A DNA stretch of 57,780 nucleotides from Bacteroidales bacterium (lineage in GTDB: Bacteria; Bacteroidota; Bacteroidia; Bacteroidales; Muribaculaceae): the NCBI GenBank assembly GCA_030536615.1, contig JAUNPQ010000005.1, forward strand, positions 1,050 through 58,829, given 5' to 3'. Positions 7,909-16,907 of this stretch are shown piece after piece. Made by a program: the position numbers and the translations under genes. The notes under the pieces are model-generated. The model was not told the origin of the DNA. It made no database searches and saw only the letters and a program-made list of their open reading frames with translations. The first letter of the stretch is position 1; every line of letters begins with the position of its first letter.

Positions 7909-9204
7909 TTGCCAACCACTACAGACCCCTTGCCTATTGTGCAGGTAGTGACGCTTGTCATTGCCTGCGTGGCACTGCTTTTGTCGGGCTTTATCTCCGG
8001 CAGCGAAATAGCCTATTTTTCATTGACTCCCACTCAACAGGAAGAGATATCGGCCTCAGACAGCCGCGGCCGTGTGCGTCGCCTGTTGGAGCGTCCCGAG
8101 CAATTGCTTGCAACAATCCTCATAGCCAATAACCTGGTGAATGTGACCATAGTTGTGCTGACCAATTTTGCCCTGGGTCCCATTTTCAAGGGCATGGGCG
8201 CGGTGTGGAGCTTTGTGCTGCAGTCCGTTCTGCTGACATTCCTGATTCTGCTTTTCGGCGAGATCCTCCCAAAACTCTATGCCAATTATAATCCGGTGAA
8301 ATGGGCGAGGTTCGCCGCTCCGGGTGTGCGCGCCATGATGGTGCTGTTCTCGCCGCTGTCACGGCTGCTTGTGCGCTCCACGTCAATTGTTCACCGTGTT
8401 GTCACCAAGCAGGCGCCGTCAATCAGCACCGATGAACTCAGCCAGGCGCTTGAGATTACGGATGTCAACGCGGCTACAGGAGATAAAGAGATGCTTGAGG
8501 GCATACTGCAGTTCGGGGACACATCGGCTTCGGAGATCATGACTCCGCGTATAGACATGACTGACATTCCTGACACAGCCGGCTTTGATGATGTCATGAA
8601 AATAGTGCTTGACAGCGGATTCTCCAGAATTCCGGTGTACCATGAGACCGAGGACAACATCCGTGGCATACTTTACAGCCGCGATCTGCTGCCATATATC
8701 GGCACTGATACCGCCGGTTTTGACTGGCGTACGCTTCTGCGCGAGCCTTATTTTGTGCCTGAGAACCGTATGATTGATGATCTGCTTGAGGATTTCCGCC
8801 GCCGCCGTCAGCATCTGGCCATTGTGGTCGACGAATACGGGGGCACACAGGGCCTTGTCACCATGGAGGATGTCCTTGAGGAGATTGTGGGTGACATAAA
8901 CGATGAATATGATGATGCCGACACAACATACAAGTGTCTTGCCGACAACACATATATATTTGAAGGGCGTACGCTGCTCACGGACTTCTTTCGCGTGACA
9001 CATCTTGACGAGGCTGAGTATGCGCCTGTTGCCGAGGACTGCGAGACTCTTGCCGGGATGCTTCTGGCCATAAAGGGAGATTTCCCCAAGGACAAGGAGC
9101 CGTTGGTCTATGGCCGCTGTCATTTCCTTGTCATGGACATCTCAGACCACCGCATAACCCGCGTGCGCGTGAAAATAATGGATGAAGATGAGCCGCAGTC
9201 ATAA
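7909..9204 (+). CDS. gldE: GldE-like CNNM/CorC transporter-type protein
   Basis: This 431-residue membrane protein starts with TTG. The N-terminal DUF21/CNNM domain has four hydrophobic segments (residues about 9-165) with LLSGFISGSEIAYFSL and LFGEILPKLYA. A CBS pair follows (MTPRIDM near 207; LAIVVDEYGGTQGLVTMEDVLEEIVGDI is the classic second CBS block), then a CorC/HlyC C-terminal domain. The hemolysin/CNNM family moves divalent cations. The copy next to gldD and sfp is called GldE in Bacteroidetes. No ATG lies between the promoter and the start, which supports TTG. The organism need not glide; the gene is widespread in non-motile Bacteroidales. Confidence 0.88.
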   Translation: MPTTTDPLPIVQVVTLVIACVALLLSGFISGSEIAYFSLTPTQQEEISASDSRGRVRRLLERPEQLLATILIANNLVNVTIVVLTNFALGPIFKGMGAVWSFVLQSVLLTFLILLFGEILPKLYANYNPVKWARFAAPGVRAMMVLFSPLSRLLVRSTSIVHRVVTKQAPSISTDELSQALEITDVNAATGDKEMLEGILQFGDTSASEIMTPRIDMTDIPDTAGFDDVMKIVLDSGFSRIPVYHETEDNIRGILYSRDLLPYIGTDTAGFDWRTLLREPYFVPENRMIDDLLEDFRRRRQHLAIVVDEYGGTQGLVTMEDVLEEIVGDINDEYDDADTTYKCLADNTYIFEGRTLLTDFFRVTHLDEAEYAPVAEDCETLAGMLLAIKGDFPKDKEPLVYGRCHFLVMDISDHRITRVRVKIMDEDEPQS

Positions 9205-9802
9205 TGTCGGCATAATTGCGGGTGTCTCCGCTGTAGCATGTCTGTTTTGTGGATGCTCCGGAAACACACAGAATGCCTCAGCGCCTGTGCCTCTGCCTGT
9301 AGCGTGGCCGCGTCCCGTGATCTATCCTGATTCATTCCGCACTGAGACTGTGAAAGATTTATGCTTCCCGGTAAACAACGGTGCAGCCATTGAAATGACC
9401 GGGACGGGTGCCGATATATCATACCCGGCATATGATGCAATTGTCTACCTGAGCGTTAATACTGCTGCCGGCACGGATTCGGCTGCATTTGAACATGCAT
9501 GGCAGGGACGCCGCGAGCGCATGGCACTCAATCTTGGCGGAGCGATGGCTGAGGAAATTACAAGCCAAAGGCCGGAGTGGAACAATCCGGTGGTGGTGAC
9601 GTCAAAGACCGTGAGTCAGACTCCCGTACAGTTTCTGGCCGGTGACAGGCGTCATGGTGTAATAGTTTCCGGGGCGGTGTTCATGCACGGCTGGGATGGC
9701 ACAGAGCCGTATGATTCGGTGCGTCCGCTTGTCGAGGCATTACAGCGGGATATGCTTGAACTTGTCAACACACTGCGATATGCGCCACCTGAAAATCCTT
9801 GA
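9182..9802 (+). CDS. gldD: Gliding motility-associated lipoprotein GldD
   Basis: The 206-residue predicted lipoprotein has a signal peptide ending in the lipobox-like CLFCGCSGN, lipidated Cys near residue 25. Its mature part has the GldD pattern: PVAWPRPVIYPDSFRTE near the start and an AIVYLSVN strand. GVIVSGAVFMHGWDG lies in the C-terminal third. It starts 23 bases before the gldE stop, consistent with coupling, and is followed by sfp. GldD is essential for gliding in Flavobacterium; its role in non-gliding relatives is unknown. An in-frame ATG two codons later (MSRSH) is an equally good start. Confidence 0.82.
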   Translation: MKMSRSHNVGIIAGVSAVACLFCGCSGNTQNASAPVPLPVAWPRPVIYPDSFRTETVKDLCFPVNNGAAIEMTGTGADISYPAYDAIVYLSVNTAAGTDSAAFEHAWQGRRERMALNLGGAMAEEITSQRPEWNNPVVVTSKTVSQTPVQFLAGDRRHGVIVSGAVFMHGWDGTEPYDSVRPLVEALQRDMLELVNTLRYAPPENP

Positions 9803-10319
9803 GACTGACATATATATAGACTCTATTCCTGATTGCGGGGCCGGAGGACGCCGTGAGTCCGAACGCCGTGCCGTCGCAGAGATTATCCGCCGTGTGTTGC
9901 CCGGTTGTACGCTGCGGCACGCACAGTCAGGCGCTCCGCAGATTGACGGCATGCATGTGTCAGTGAGCCATTCACGTCATTATGCCGCGGTGGCCTTGTC
10001 GGAACGTCCTGTCGGCATTGACATTGAAGAGAGTCGGACCGCCCAGCTTGAACGTGTGGCCACTCGATTTCTTGATGATGAGGAAATGGCCGTAGGGGCT
10101 TTGTCCCCCGTTGAACTGCTCAGGGCGTGGACGGCAAAAGAGGCTGTATTCAAGGCCCTTGCTCCACACAATGAGGGTGTGGTGCTCAGTGACATCAGGT
10201 TATCAAAAAACATGCGCCACGCATGTTTTGGCGTGGCGCATTGTTTTGATGTTGAGCATGTCAGTCACGGCAACTGCGCACCTGATGCCATTCTGGCGGT
10301 AGCTGTGCGTTGCGGGTGA
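9780..10319 (+). CDS. sfp: 4'-phosphopantetheinyl transferase, Sfp type
   Basis: The 179-residue enzyme transfers phosphopantetheine from CoA to carrier proteins. The motifs are VSVSHSRHYAAVAL, GIDIEESR (the two metal-binding acidic residues) and RAWTAKEAVFKAL (the W-x-x-KEA block). The chosen ATG overlaps gldD by 23 bases. The larger frame that begins upstream reads only gldD sequence. A terminator-like inverted repeat lies inside the coding region at 10212-10241, about 80 bases before the stop. Protein sequence continues sensibly past it, so the gene does not seem truncated. Confidence 0.9.
   Translation: MRHLKILETDIYIDSIPDCGAGGRRESERRAVAEIIRRVLPGCTLRHAQSGAPQIDGMHVSVSHSRHYAAVALSERPVGIDIEESRTAQLERVATRFLDDEEMAVGALSPVELLRAWTAKEAVFKALAPHNEGVVLSDIRLSKNMRHACFGVAHCFDVEHVSHGNCAPDAILAVAVRCG
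10212..10241. terminator. Terminator-like hairpin inside the 3' end of sfp
   Basis: An 11-bp perfect stem (10212-10222 with 10231-10241) has an 8-base loop. On the minus strand it is followed by GTTTTTTGATA, a good U-run about 88 bases beyond the frr stop. On the plus strand TTGTTTTGATG follows. The nine-base gap between sfp and frr leaves no other room for a terminator. Confidence 0.62.
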
Positions 10320-10328
10320 GCCGGTGGC

Positions 10329-10889
10329 TCAGACTGTGAGTATTTCTTTTTCTTTGGCGGCGAAAACCTCGTCAATTTTCTTCATGAAGCGGTCATGGAG
10401 TTTCTGTGCGGATGTCTCGGCATCTTTCTCCACATCCTCAGGCATGCCTTGTTTCACAGCTTTCTTTAGGCCTTCAATGGCATCGCGGCGGGCGTTGCGC
10501 ACGCTCACTTTTGCCTGTTCGGCCTCAGCCTTGCATTGTTTAACAAGCTGTTTGCGACGTTCTTCGGTGAGAGGGGGAATGCTGATGCGGATAACCTCGC
10601 CGTTGTTTTCGGGCATCACGCCGAGATCACTGTTGATGATGGCGCGTTCTATCTCCTTGAACATGGATTTCTCCCAGGGTGTGATGGCTATGGTGCGCGC
10701 ATCGGGGGTGCTGATATTGGCTACGTTGCTGATGGGCGCAGCGCTGCCATAGTAGTCCACGCGGATGCTGTCAAGCAGTTTTGGGTTGGCACGGCCGGCA
10801 CGTATGTGTGACAGGCTCTCATCAAGGTATGCCACTGCGAGTTCCATTTTTTCCTCGGCAGGTGTCAGATAGGTTTTGGGGTCAGTCAT
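10329..10889 (-). CDS. frr: Ribosome recycling factor
   Basis: RRF acts with EF-G to split ribosomes after termination. The protein is 186 residues, the usual length. Key blocks are [21 protein letters not shown] near residue 29, [34 protein letters not shown] and the C-terminal helix ending KEKEILTV. It lies 30 bases downstream of pyrH in the conserved pyrH-frr pair and converges on sfp with only nine bases between stops. Confidence 0.97.
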   Translation of the reverse strand: MTDPKTYLTPAEEKMELAVAYLDESLSHIRAGRANPKLLDSIRVDYYGSAAPISNVANISTPDARTIAITPWEKSMFKEIERAIINSDLGVMPENNGEVIRISIPPLTEERRKQLVKQCKAEAEQAKVSVRNARRDAIEGLKKAVKQGMPEDVEKDAETSAQKLHDRFMKKIDEVFAAKEKEILTV

Positions 10890-10919
10890 GGTGATATATT
10901 GTTTATGTTTGTGATTTGT

Positions 10920-11633
10920 TCAGCATGTTACGAGGGTGCCCACGGGCTGTCCGTCGGCCACGCGTGCCAGATTTCCGGGTGTGTCCATATCAAACACAAT
11001 GATGGGCATGTTGTTTTCCTTGCACAGTGTTGTGGCGGTGAGATCCATGATGCGGAGTCCGCGGTTGTATATCTCGTCGAAAGTGATGGTCCGGAAACGC
11101 ACGGCATCGGGATCTTTCTCGGGGTCGGTGGTGTATATACCGTCCACACGTGTACCCTTGAGCATCACATCGGCACCTATCTCAACGGCTCTGAGCGCGG
11201 CTCCGGTGTCTGTGGTGAAATAGGGGTTTCCGGTTCCGCCGGCGAGGATGGCCACGCGTCCTTCAACAAGAGCGTCTATTGCGGCACGGCTTGAGTAGTA
11301 TTGTCCTATGGGATACATGTTCAGGGCCGTGAAGGCGGTGCATCGCTGCCCTATGCTCTCAAGAGCGCTGCGCAGGGCAAGTGAGTTTATGACTGTGGCA
11401 AGCATGCCCATCTGGTCGCCGGTGACGCGGTCATATCCTTTGGCGGCTCCGCTCAGACCGCGGAAAATATTTCCGCCGCCAATCACTATGGCCACCTGCA
11501 CGCCGCTGTCGGCCAGTTGTTTTATCTGTTCGGCATACTGGTTGAGGCGGTCGGCGTCTATGCCGTGACCCTGAGCGCCCATCAATGACTCTCCGCTGAG
11601 TTTTAGAAGTACGCGGTTATATTTTGAATTCAT
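10920..11633 (-). CDS. pyrH: UMP kinase
   Basis: PyrH phosphorylates UMP to UDP in pyrimidine nucleotide synthesis. The protein is 237 residues. It has the amino-acid-kinase N-terminus RVLLKLSGESLMG, the IVIGGGNIFRG loop, GDQMGMLATVINSLAL and GGTGNPYFTTDTGAALRA. VDGIYTTDPEKDP and LTATTLCKENN follow, all typical. It is transcribed with frr from the predicted promoter at 11658-11690. rpsB and tsf, which often precede pyrH elsewhere, are not here. Confidence 0.97.
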   Translation of the reverse strand: MNSKYNRVLLKLSGESLMGAQGHGIDADRLNQYAEQIKQLADSGVQVAIVIGGGNIFRGLSGAAKGYDRVTGDQMGMLATVINSLALRSALESIGQRCTAFTALNMYPIGQYYSSRAAIDALVEGRVAILAGGTGNPYFTTDTGAALRAVEIGADVMLKGTRVDGIYTTDPEKDPDAVRFRTITFDEIYNRGLRIMDLTATTLCKENNMPIIVFDMDTPGNLARVADGQPVGTLVTC

Positions 11634-12029
11634 ATCTTTTTTATTTACTTACAAGCACAAAAATAACACTTTTCTGAGTTTTGTACCAACGTCTGACACA
11701 AAAAAATGCGGGGAGTGGCTCAAACCGCAGGTTTTTCGCTCCGTACTGTTTTAAACAGCCACTTATGCAGCGTAGCAGACTGTTGTGCCTGAATGTGTGG
11801 ATGAGGCGAGTGGAGGAATGAGAAAATAGAAAGCTTAACAATAATTAATCATTATATACGTGTTTTTTATAACAGATTGACGCATTATTTATTCAGAATT
11901 TTATTATTTTTGCTGTGTGTTGCCGGTCAGGAATCATTGTTTTGAATTCATCAGGTACATAACATCATGAAAAATAATCACATTTTTTTATTAATAACAC
12001 CAAAATCTAATCATTAATTCAAAAACCTC
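11634..12029. other. 396-base intergenic region between divergent pyrH and the secreted-protein operon
   Basis: It holds the pyrH promoter (11658-11690) and a compact GC-richer patch at 11707-11763 that can fold into a three-way junction. An AT-rich stretch follows, with a possible -7 box TATTTTTG at 11905-11912 for the plus-strand genes but no good -33 box. About 110 bases of AT-rich leader precede the ATG at 12030. No coding frame of interest was seen. Confidence 0.6.
11658..11690 (-). promoter_or_regulatory. Predicted promoter of pyrH-frr
   Basis: On the minus strand GTTG (11690-11687, three of four matches to TTTG), a 21-base spacer and TATTTTTG (11665-11658, perfect -7 box). The start would be near 11651, about 18 bases before the pyrH ATG. 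Confidence 0.62.
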
Positions 12030-12926
12030 ATGAAAAAGCTATTCATTACGGCAGCTGCCATGATGGCTTTCGCAGTTTGCGGCGCTCAGCTTGTCACCGT
12101 TGAATCGGTGCAGCGTGTGGGCAACGCTCTCGGCGAAAAAGCGGTCATCAGCCCCGACGGACAGTTTGTGGTTACCAACACCATGACGTCCCTGAAGCGA
12201 GTGAATGTTTCTGACGGTACTGAAAAGGTCATAGCCAACGGTGAAGGCCTCTACAACTATGCAGTCAGCTCTGACGGTGCAACGGTTGTCTACAGCCGTC
12301 CCCAGTTCAAGAAAAACCATCTGCGCTATGTGAGTCTTGAGAGTGTTGATGCCACCGGCTCAGCTCCCAAAGTTCTGGTAAAGGCATCGCGCAAACTTGG
12401 CAGCGGCTATTCCCTGAGCAACGGCAGCCTCAATGCTGTTGAGAACGGTAAACTCCGCACCAAAGCTCTTGGTGCAGCCAAAGCTACAGCCGCACCTGTG
12501 GCCTCGATCAACTACGGCCACCTGGATGTCACTGTCAACGGCAAGACCACCACGATAGACCCGCAGGGACGCGGCAGCTACATATGGCCGTCAATCAGCC
12601 CCGACGGCACACGTGTATGCTACTGGCTCATCGGCGGTGGCTGCTTCACCTGCAACCTTGACGGTTCAGACGTGAAGAGTCATGGCGCACTGCGTGCCGC
12701 AACCTGGGCCGGCAACAACATGCTTGTGGGCATGGACGAGATTGAAGGTGACTCACAGAATGTTGCCTCATGCTCAATCGTCGCTCTTGATGTGAACACA
12801 AATCAGACACAGAAACTCACTGATGACACTGTGAAAGCAACATATCCCAGTGCATCGGCCGATGGAAGCCGTATAGCTTTCACCACTCCCACCGGTGAGA
12901 TCTATGTCATCAATGTTGTAAAATAA
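12030..12926 (+). CDS. Secreted PD40/TolB-like beta-propeller protein
   Basis: The 298-residue protein has a signal peptide (MKKLFITAAAMMAFAVCGAQ). Repeats with the WD40-like PD40 pattern follow: AVISPDGQFVVTN, AVSSDGATVVYS, PSISPDGTRVCYW, PSASADGSRIAFTT. These fit a small periplasmic or surface beta-propeller. It lies 17 bases upstream of the large amidase gene and shares its orientation, so they are probably co-transcribed. Its function is unknown; a scaffold or binding partner for the amidase is inference. Confidence 0.8.
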   Translation: MKKLFITAAAMMAFAVCGAQLVTVESVQRVGNALGEKAVISPDGQFVVTNTMTSLKRVNVSDGTEKVIANGEGLYNYAVSSDGATVVYSRPQFKKNHLRYVSLESVDATGSAPKVLVKASRKLGSGYSLSNGSLNAVENGKLRTKALGAAKATAAPVASINYGHLDVTVNGKTTTIDPQGRGSYIWPSISPDGTRVCYWLIGGGCFTCNLDGSDVKSHGALRAATWAGNNMLVGMDEIEGDSQNVASCSIVALDVNTNQTQKLTDDTVKATYPSASADGSRIAFTTPTGEIYVINVVK

Positions 12927-12943
12927 CAAAAGGCGAAACCATC

Positions 12944-15900
12944 ATGAAAAAGATATTACTTACTTCAGCTCTGGCTCTCGCCGTAGCGGCAGGTGCCTCA
13001 GCAAAGACCGCCGATGAACTTCGCGTCTATATCAATCCCGGCCACGGGTCATGGACTGGCGATGACCGTCCCTGCACTCTGGTTGGACACGGTGCTTATT
13101 CACGCACAAACACAGACACCCTCTCATTTTTTGAGAGCAACACCAATCTCCGCAAAGGTTTCGGAGTGCTGGAGCGTCTGCGTGAGTATGGCCTGAAATA
13201 TGATCCCACACTCAACCAGACCGGCGATCGCTGGCAGATAGGTGCCGCACGTGACATGAGCAACAACATTGTCATGAGTCATGTGAAATGTGGCCCGTAT
13301 GAGAAAGACAATGCCACGGCAAATCAGCTTAGAAAAGAAATCAAAGCCATACAGGAAAAGGCTGTTGAGGAGAATCGTGAACTCACCGAGGCCGAACAGG
13401 CCCGCATCGCGGAAATGACAGAACAGATAGGACGTACAACTCTCTACAACCGTAATATCTCTGAGATCTGCGCCGAGGTTGACGCCAATAACTTTGACAT
13501 GTTCATCTCCATCCACTCAAATGCCGCCAATGAGGGAACATCGACAAACTATCCCTTGTTCCTGTATCGCGGTTACGATGATCTGCATGCCGCCACAGGT
13601 GTGACATCAGAGCACCAGACACAGTCACGCAAAATGGCTGACATAGCATGGCCCTATGCCTATGGCAACAAATATGGCAACTGGACAGCCTATGCCTCCT
13701 CCAAGAACCTGCGTGGTGACGTCAACTTCTACGGCTCAGGGACAACCGGTGCCACCGGTGCTTTCGGTTATCTTGGCGTGCTGAAACACCACGTGCCCGG
13801 ATTTTTGGTAGAAGGTTATTTCCACACCTATCAGCCTGCGCGTCACCGTGCCATGAACTTTGATGTGTGCCGTGTTGAAGGCGATGCATATGCACATGGC
13901 ATTGCTGACTACTTCGGTATCCAGAAAGAGAAAACAGGTGTGATCTACGGTGTTGTCCGTGACCAGAACGAGAAATTCCGCGACGCCGCATATTCACCCA
14001 ATCCCACCACAGAGGATGCATATCTGCCCATCAACGGAGCGACTGTTGTCCTGAAAAAAGGTGGTGAGAAAGTTGCCGAATACACAACAGACAACTACTA
14101 CAACGGTGCTTATGTGTTCCGTGACCTTGAAGCCGGTGAATACACCATCGAGGTTTCTCATCCTGACTACAATGCCATGGAGCCTGTGACCGTTACGGTC
14201 ACCGAGTGCGGTCTGGCACAGCCCACAGTCTCTATTGTCAACAAAGACTGGGTTCCCCCCACAGTTGTCTATGAGAACTATCCCGACCCCGTGAACAATC
14301 CTGCTTTCGGTGCCGGTGATCAGTATAACTTCAACCAGACTTATGTCGACGAGCCTGTTGCTCAGCTTGAAGGCAAGGTTATACGCCGCGTCATTGCCCG
14401 CAATGACCGTCTTTACATACTTGGTCTGAGCACAGACGAGAAGCCCGTGCCCACAGTGATTGTCTATGATGCCGCCAACAAGGCCGTGCTTGCCGAAGTG
14501 TCTACAGAAGGAGCTACCGGCTCACGCCGCGACATCTCAGACATCCAGGTTACCGCCGACGGTGTTCTTGTTGCCTGCAACGAGAGCCTCAACCACTACA
14601 GCGACGATCAGGTTGCAGCCGGTGAGACCCGCGGCCGCGTACGCGTATACCGTTGGGAAAATGATGAGAACGGTCTGCCTGCCGGCAACCCCGTGGAGAT
14701 GTTCAACAACACCCTCAGCGGTAATTTCTATCGTGCCAATGTGGGCCATACAATGGCTTACTCCGGTACTCTTGCCGATGGTAAGATTGTTGTTCCGGCA
14801 GTGAATGCCAGCGATGTTGCCTCACACAAGATTTTCTTCAACATCTACACCATCCTTGACGGAGAGCTCGCCGCTGCCAATTTCAACAACACGGACAACG
14901 ACGGCACATATTATACATCAGAACTGCTGGGTGACAACTTCACGTTCACAACATCGCCCGATGACAAGGACGCATTCATCACCCACTCATCCAAGATGGC
15001 ACCCCGTAAGGCACAGTTCAACAACATCGCCGTTTACACCGATGTCAATGCCGACGCTGCCGGCCAGCCCGCAACTGCCGGAGCATTCTTCCGCTATGCA
15101 GGCCACAACTATATGACAGTTGCCGACAACACCGCCGACGGCAAGAACGTTGGCGTGCGCCTCGTTGACATGGGTCAGAGCATGACTGATGCAAAACAGG
15201 TTGCCACAACCAACACCGCCATTGCCGAGAGCGCTGCAAATGTTGCAGTTGCCGGCCAGCCTGAGGCTGACCTTGACGATGAGGGAATTGCCAAGTCCGC
15301 ATACATGACCCTGTTTGCCGTGCGGGACGGCGGTAAAGTTAGCCGCTTCACCACACGCGGTGCCGATCAGCCCAAAATCCGCAAGGAATTTGCCTATGGC
15401 CTGAAACTTGAAGGCGGCAATGACGGCATATATACCGTTACTTACAGCCTTACAGGCGACGTTCCTGCCGCAAGTCTGGTTCTGACACCCGCAAACGGTG
15501 ACGAGGCTGTGGTCTACACACTGTCAGACCTCACTGCCGGTGAGCACACCTATGTGGTTGACGCTACATCTCTTGAGGAAAACATGAACTATACCTGGGC
15601 AGTTGAGGTGCAGAACCCGGCTATCGCCCAGTCTATGGAATACAGCAGTGACAACAACGGCCTCAGCAACATCCGTGGTGGTGTGGCTGTGTTCACAGAC
15701 CCCGAATATGACTCATTCGGTTATGTAGGTGTTGTACATGGTGGCAACCGTGGTGTTGACATCTACAACCCAGCCGGTGAGAAGATCGCAAGCCGTGTAC
15801 AGCAGAACTGCGAGGCTATTGGCGGAACAAAAGCCAACTCATCGTCAGCCATGCGTGCCGCAACCCGTGGTAACGAGATGCTTCTGGCATCATGGGGTGA

Positions 15901-16780
15901 CTCATCACATGGCGTTACAGCTATGGATATCACAGATCCCGATGCCGGTGTATACTCAGTGTTTGAGGGCACAATGGCCGGAAGCGGTCTCATCAGCAAC
16001 GGCGGTGTAGGCGTCGGCTCAGGCACACCCGGTGTAGGTTTCTACAACGACGGTGAGAACAGCGTTATGTACACCTTCGACGAGGACCTTGCAAATAACA
16101 AGATTGTGCGTTATGACATCGGCTCAGCCAAGACCTGGGGCGCCGCTCCTTCCAAGATAATCGGTCAGTGCGGTCTTGCAAACACCAACGTAGGCTTCAT
16201 AGCCATGAAAGACGGTGTGTTCGCTTCACAGGTTCGTGGCACGGGCAACAACACCCCCGGCTGCCCCGGTTTCGAATACCTTGACAAAGAAGGCAACATC
16301 CTGTTCCAGTCATCTTCAATAGAGGGCATGAACAGCTGCACCAGCGCCATAGCAGTCAGCGCCGACGGCAAGACCATGGCTGTGGGTGAGATCGGCAAGG
16401 TAGGTGTCTATGACCTGACATGGAATAACAACGTTCCCCAGTATGCTCTGCGCTACAAGTTCGCTGTAGCCTCAGGCAGCGAGGGCAACATGTACTTTGA
16501 CTATGCAGGCAACCTCCACTATTATCTGAGAGCCAACAACGGCTATCATGTATATTCACTGCATTCAGATGCTGACAAAGTAAGCACTCCGGCCAAGGCT
16601 GCGTATATCATCAAAGGTGGTCAGGTAGGCGTGGAGAACATCGCAGTTGACAGCAATGACAGCGACGCCGAGGCTATCTATTACAACCTCAACGGTGTGC
16701 GTGTTGCTTCTGACAATCTTGTTCCCGGTGTTTATGTGAAAGTACAGGGCGACAAGGCAACCAAAGTTGTTGTCAGATAA
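12944..16780 (+). CDS. Giant secreted N-acetylmuramoyl-L-alanine amidase with propeller-like region and sorting tail
   Basis: The 1278-residue protein begins with a signal peptide (residues 1-20). An Amidase_3 zinc domain spans about 25-325: H34 in NPGHG, E64 in SFFESN and H191 in SIHSN as zinc ligands, and E290 in FLVEGYF as catalytic Glu. A charged helical insert at about 130-165 splits the domain. A carboxypeptidase-regulatory-like beta-sandwich follows (about 331-430, GVIYGVVRD to EVSHPDYNA). Then comes an 800-residue region of propeller-like strands. The last 45 residues (YYNLNGVRVA, PGVYVKVQGDKATKVVVR) resemble a type-IX sorting or anchoring tail. It probably cleaves peptide stems from peptidoglycan outside the cell or at the surface. 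The usual amidase is far shorter. Confidence 0.85.
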   Translation: MKKILLTSALALAVAAGASAKTADELRVYINPGHGSWTGDDRPCTLVGHGAYSRTNTDTLSFFESNTNLRKGFGVLERLREYGLKYDPTLNQTGDRWQIGAARDMSNNIVMSHVKCGPYEKDNATANQLRKEIKAIQEKAVEENRELTEAEQARIAEMTEQIGRTTLYNRNISEICAEVDANNFDMFISIHSNAANEGTSTNYPLFLYRGYDDLHAATGVTSEHQTQSRKMADIAWPYAYGNKYGNWTAYASSKNLRGDVNFYGSGTTGATGAFGYLGVLKHHVPGFLVEGYFHTYQPARHRAMNFDVCRVEGDAYAHGIADYFGIQKEKTGVIYGVVRDQNEKFRDAAYSPNPTTEDAYLPINGATVVLKKGGEKVAEYTTDNYYNGAYVFRDLEAGEYTIEVSHPDYNAMEPVTVTVTECGLAQPTVSIVNKDWVPPTVVYENYPDPVNNPAFGAGDQYNFNQTYVDEPVAQLEGKVIRRVIARNDRLYILGLSTDEKPVPTVIVYDAANKAVLAEVSTEGATGSRRDISDIQVTADGVLVACNESLNHYSDDQVAAGETRGRVRVYRWENDENGLPAGNPVEMFNNTLSGNFYRANVGHTMAYSGTLADGKIVVPAVNASDVASHKIFFNIYTILDGELAAANFNNTDNDGTYYTSELLGDNFTFTTSPDDKDAFITHSSKMAPRKAQFNNIAVYTDVNADAAGQPATAGAFFRYAGHNYMTVADNTADGKNVGVRLVDMGQSMTDAKQVATTNTAIAESAANVAVAGQPEADLDDEGIAKSAYMTLFAVRDGGKVSRFTTRGADQPKIRKEFAYGLKLEGGNDGIYTVTYSLTGDVPAASLVLTPANGDEAVVYTLSDLTAGEHTYVVDATSLEENMNYTWAVEVQNPAIAQSMEYSSDNNGLSNIRGGVAVFTDPEYDSFGYVGVVHGGNRGVDIYNPAGEKIASRVQQNCEAIGGTKANSSSAMRAATRGNEMLLASWGDSSHGVTAMDITDPDAGVYSVFEGTMAGSGLISNGGVGVGSGTPGVGFYNDGENSVMYTFDEDLANNKIVRYDIGSAKTWGAAPSKIIGQCGLANTNVGFIAMKDGVFASQVRGTGNNTPGCPGFEYLDKEGNILFQSSSIEGMNSCTSAIAVSADGKTMAVGEIGKVGVYDLTWNNNVPQYALRYKFAVASGSEGNMYFDYAGNLHYYLRANNGYHVYSLHSDADKVSTPAKAAYIIKGGQVGVENIAVDSNDSDAEAIYYNLNGVRVASDNLVPGVYVKVQGDKATKVVVR

Positions 16781-16812
16781 AGCTTGCAGACAATAGACAA
16801 TCCCTGATAAAT

Positions 16813-16842
16813 ACGGGAGTCGGCCATTTGGCCGACTCCCGT
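16813..16842. terminator. Strong terminator after the amidase gene
   Basis: A perfect 13-bp GC-rich stem (16813-16825 with 16830-16842) closes a four-base loop, followed by TGTTGTAT on the plus strand. It begins 33 bases after the amidase stop. It also faces the convergent sirtuin gene and could serve both. A short palindrome at 16889-16902 is a weaker second structure next to the sirtuin stop. Confidence 0.88.
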
Positions 16843-16907
16843 TGTTGTATGGGCGATATGAAAAAACGTTATCCCGGGGATGATTTGTACCGCTTAAGCG
16901 GTGATCA

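Noticed and set aside
9182..9802. gldD as evidence of active type-IX secretion or gliding
   Set aside because: GldD and GldE are common in non-gliding Bacteroidales and are not core secretion components.
16889..16902. Palindrome next to the sirtuin stop as an operator
   Set aside because: Only a five-base stem, and position after the gene fits a weak terminator or chance.
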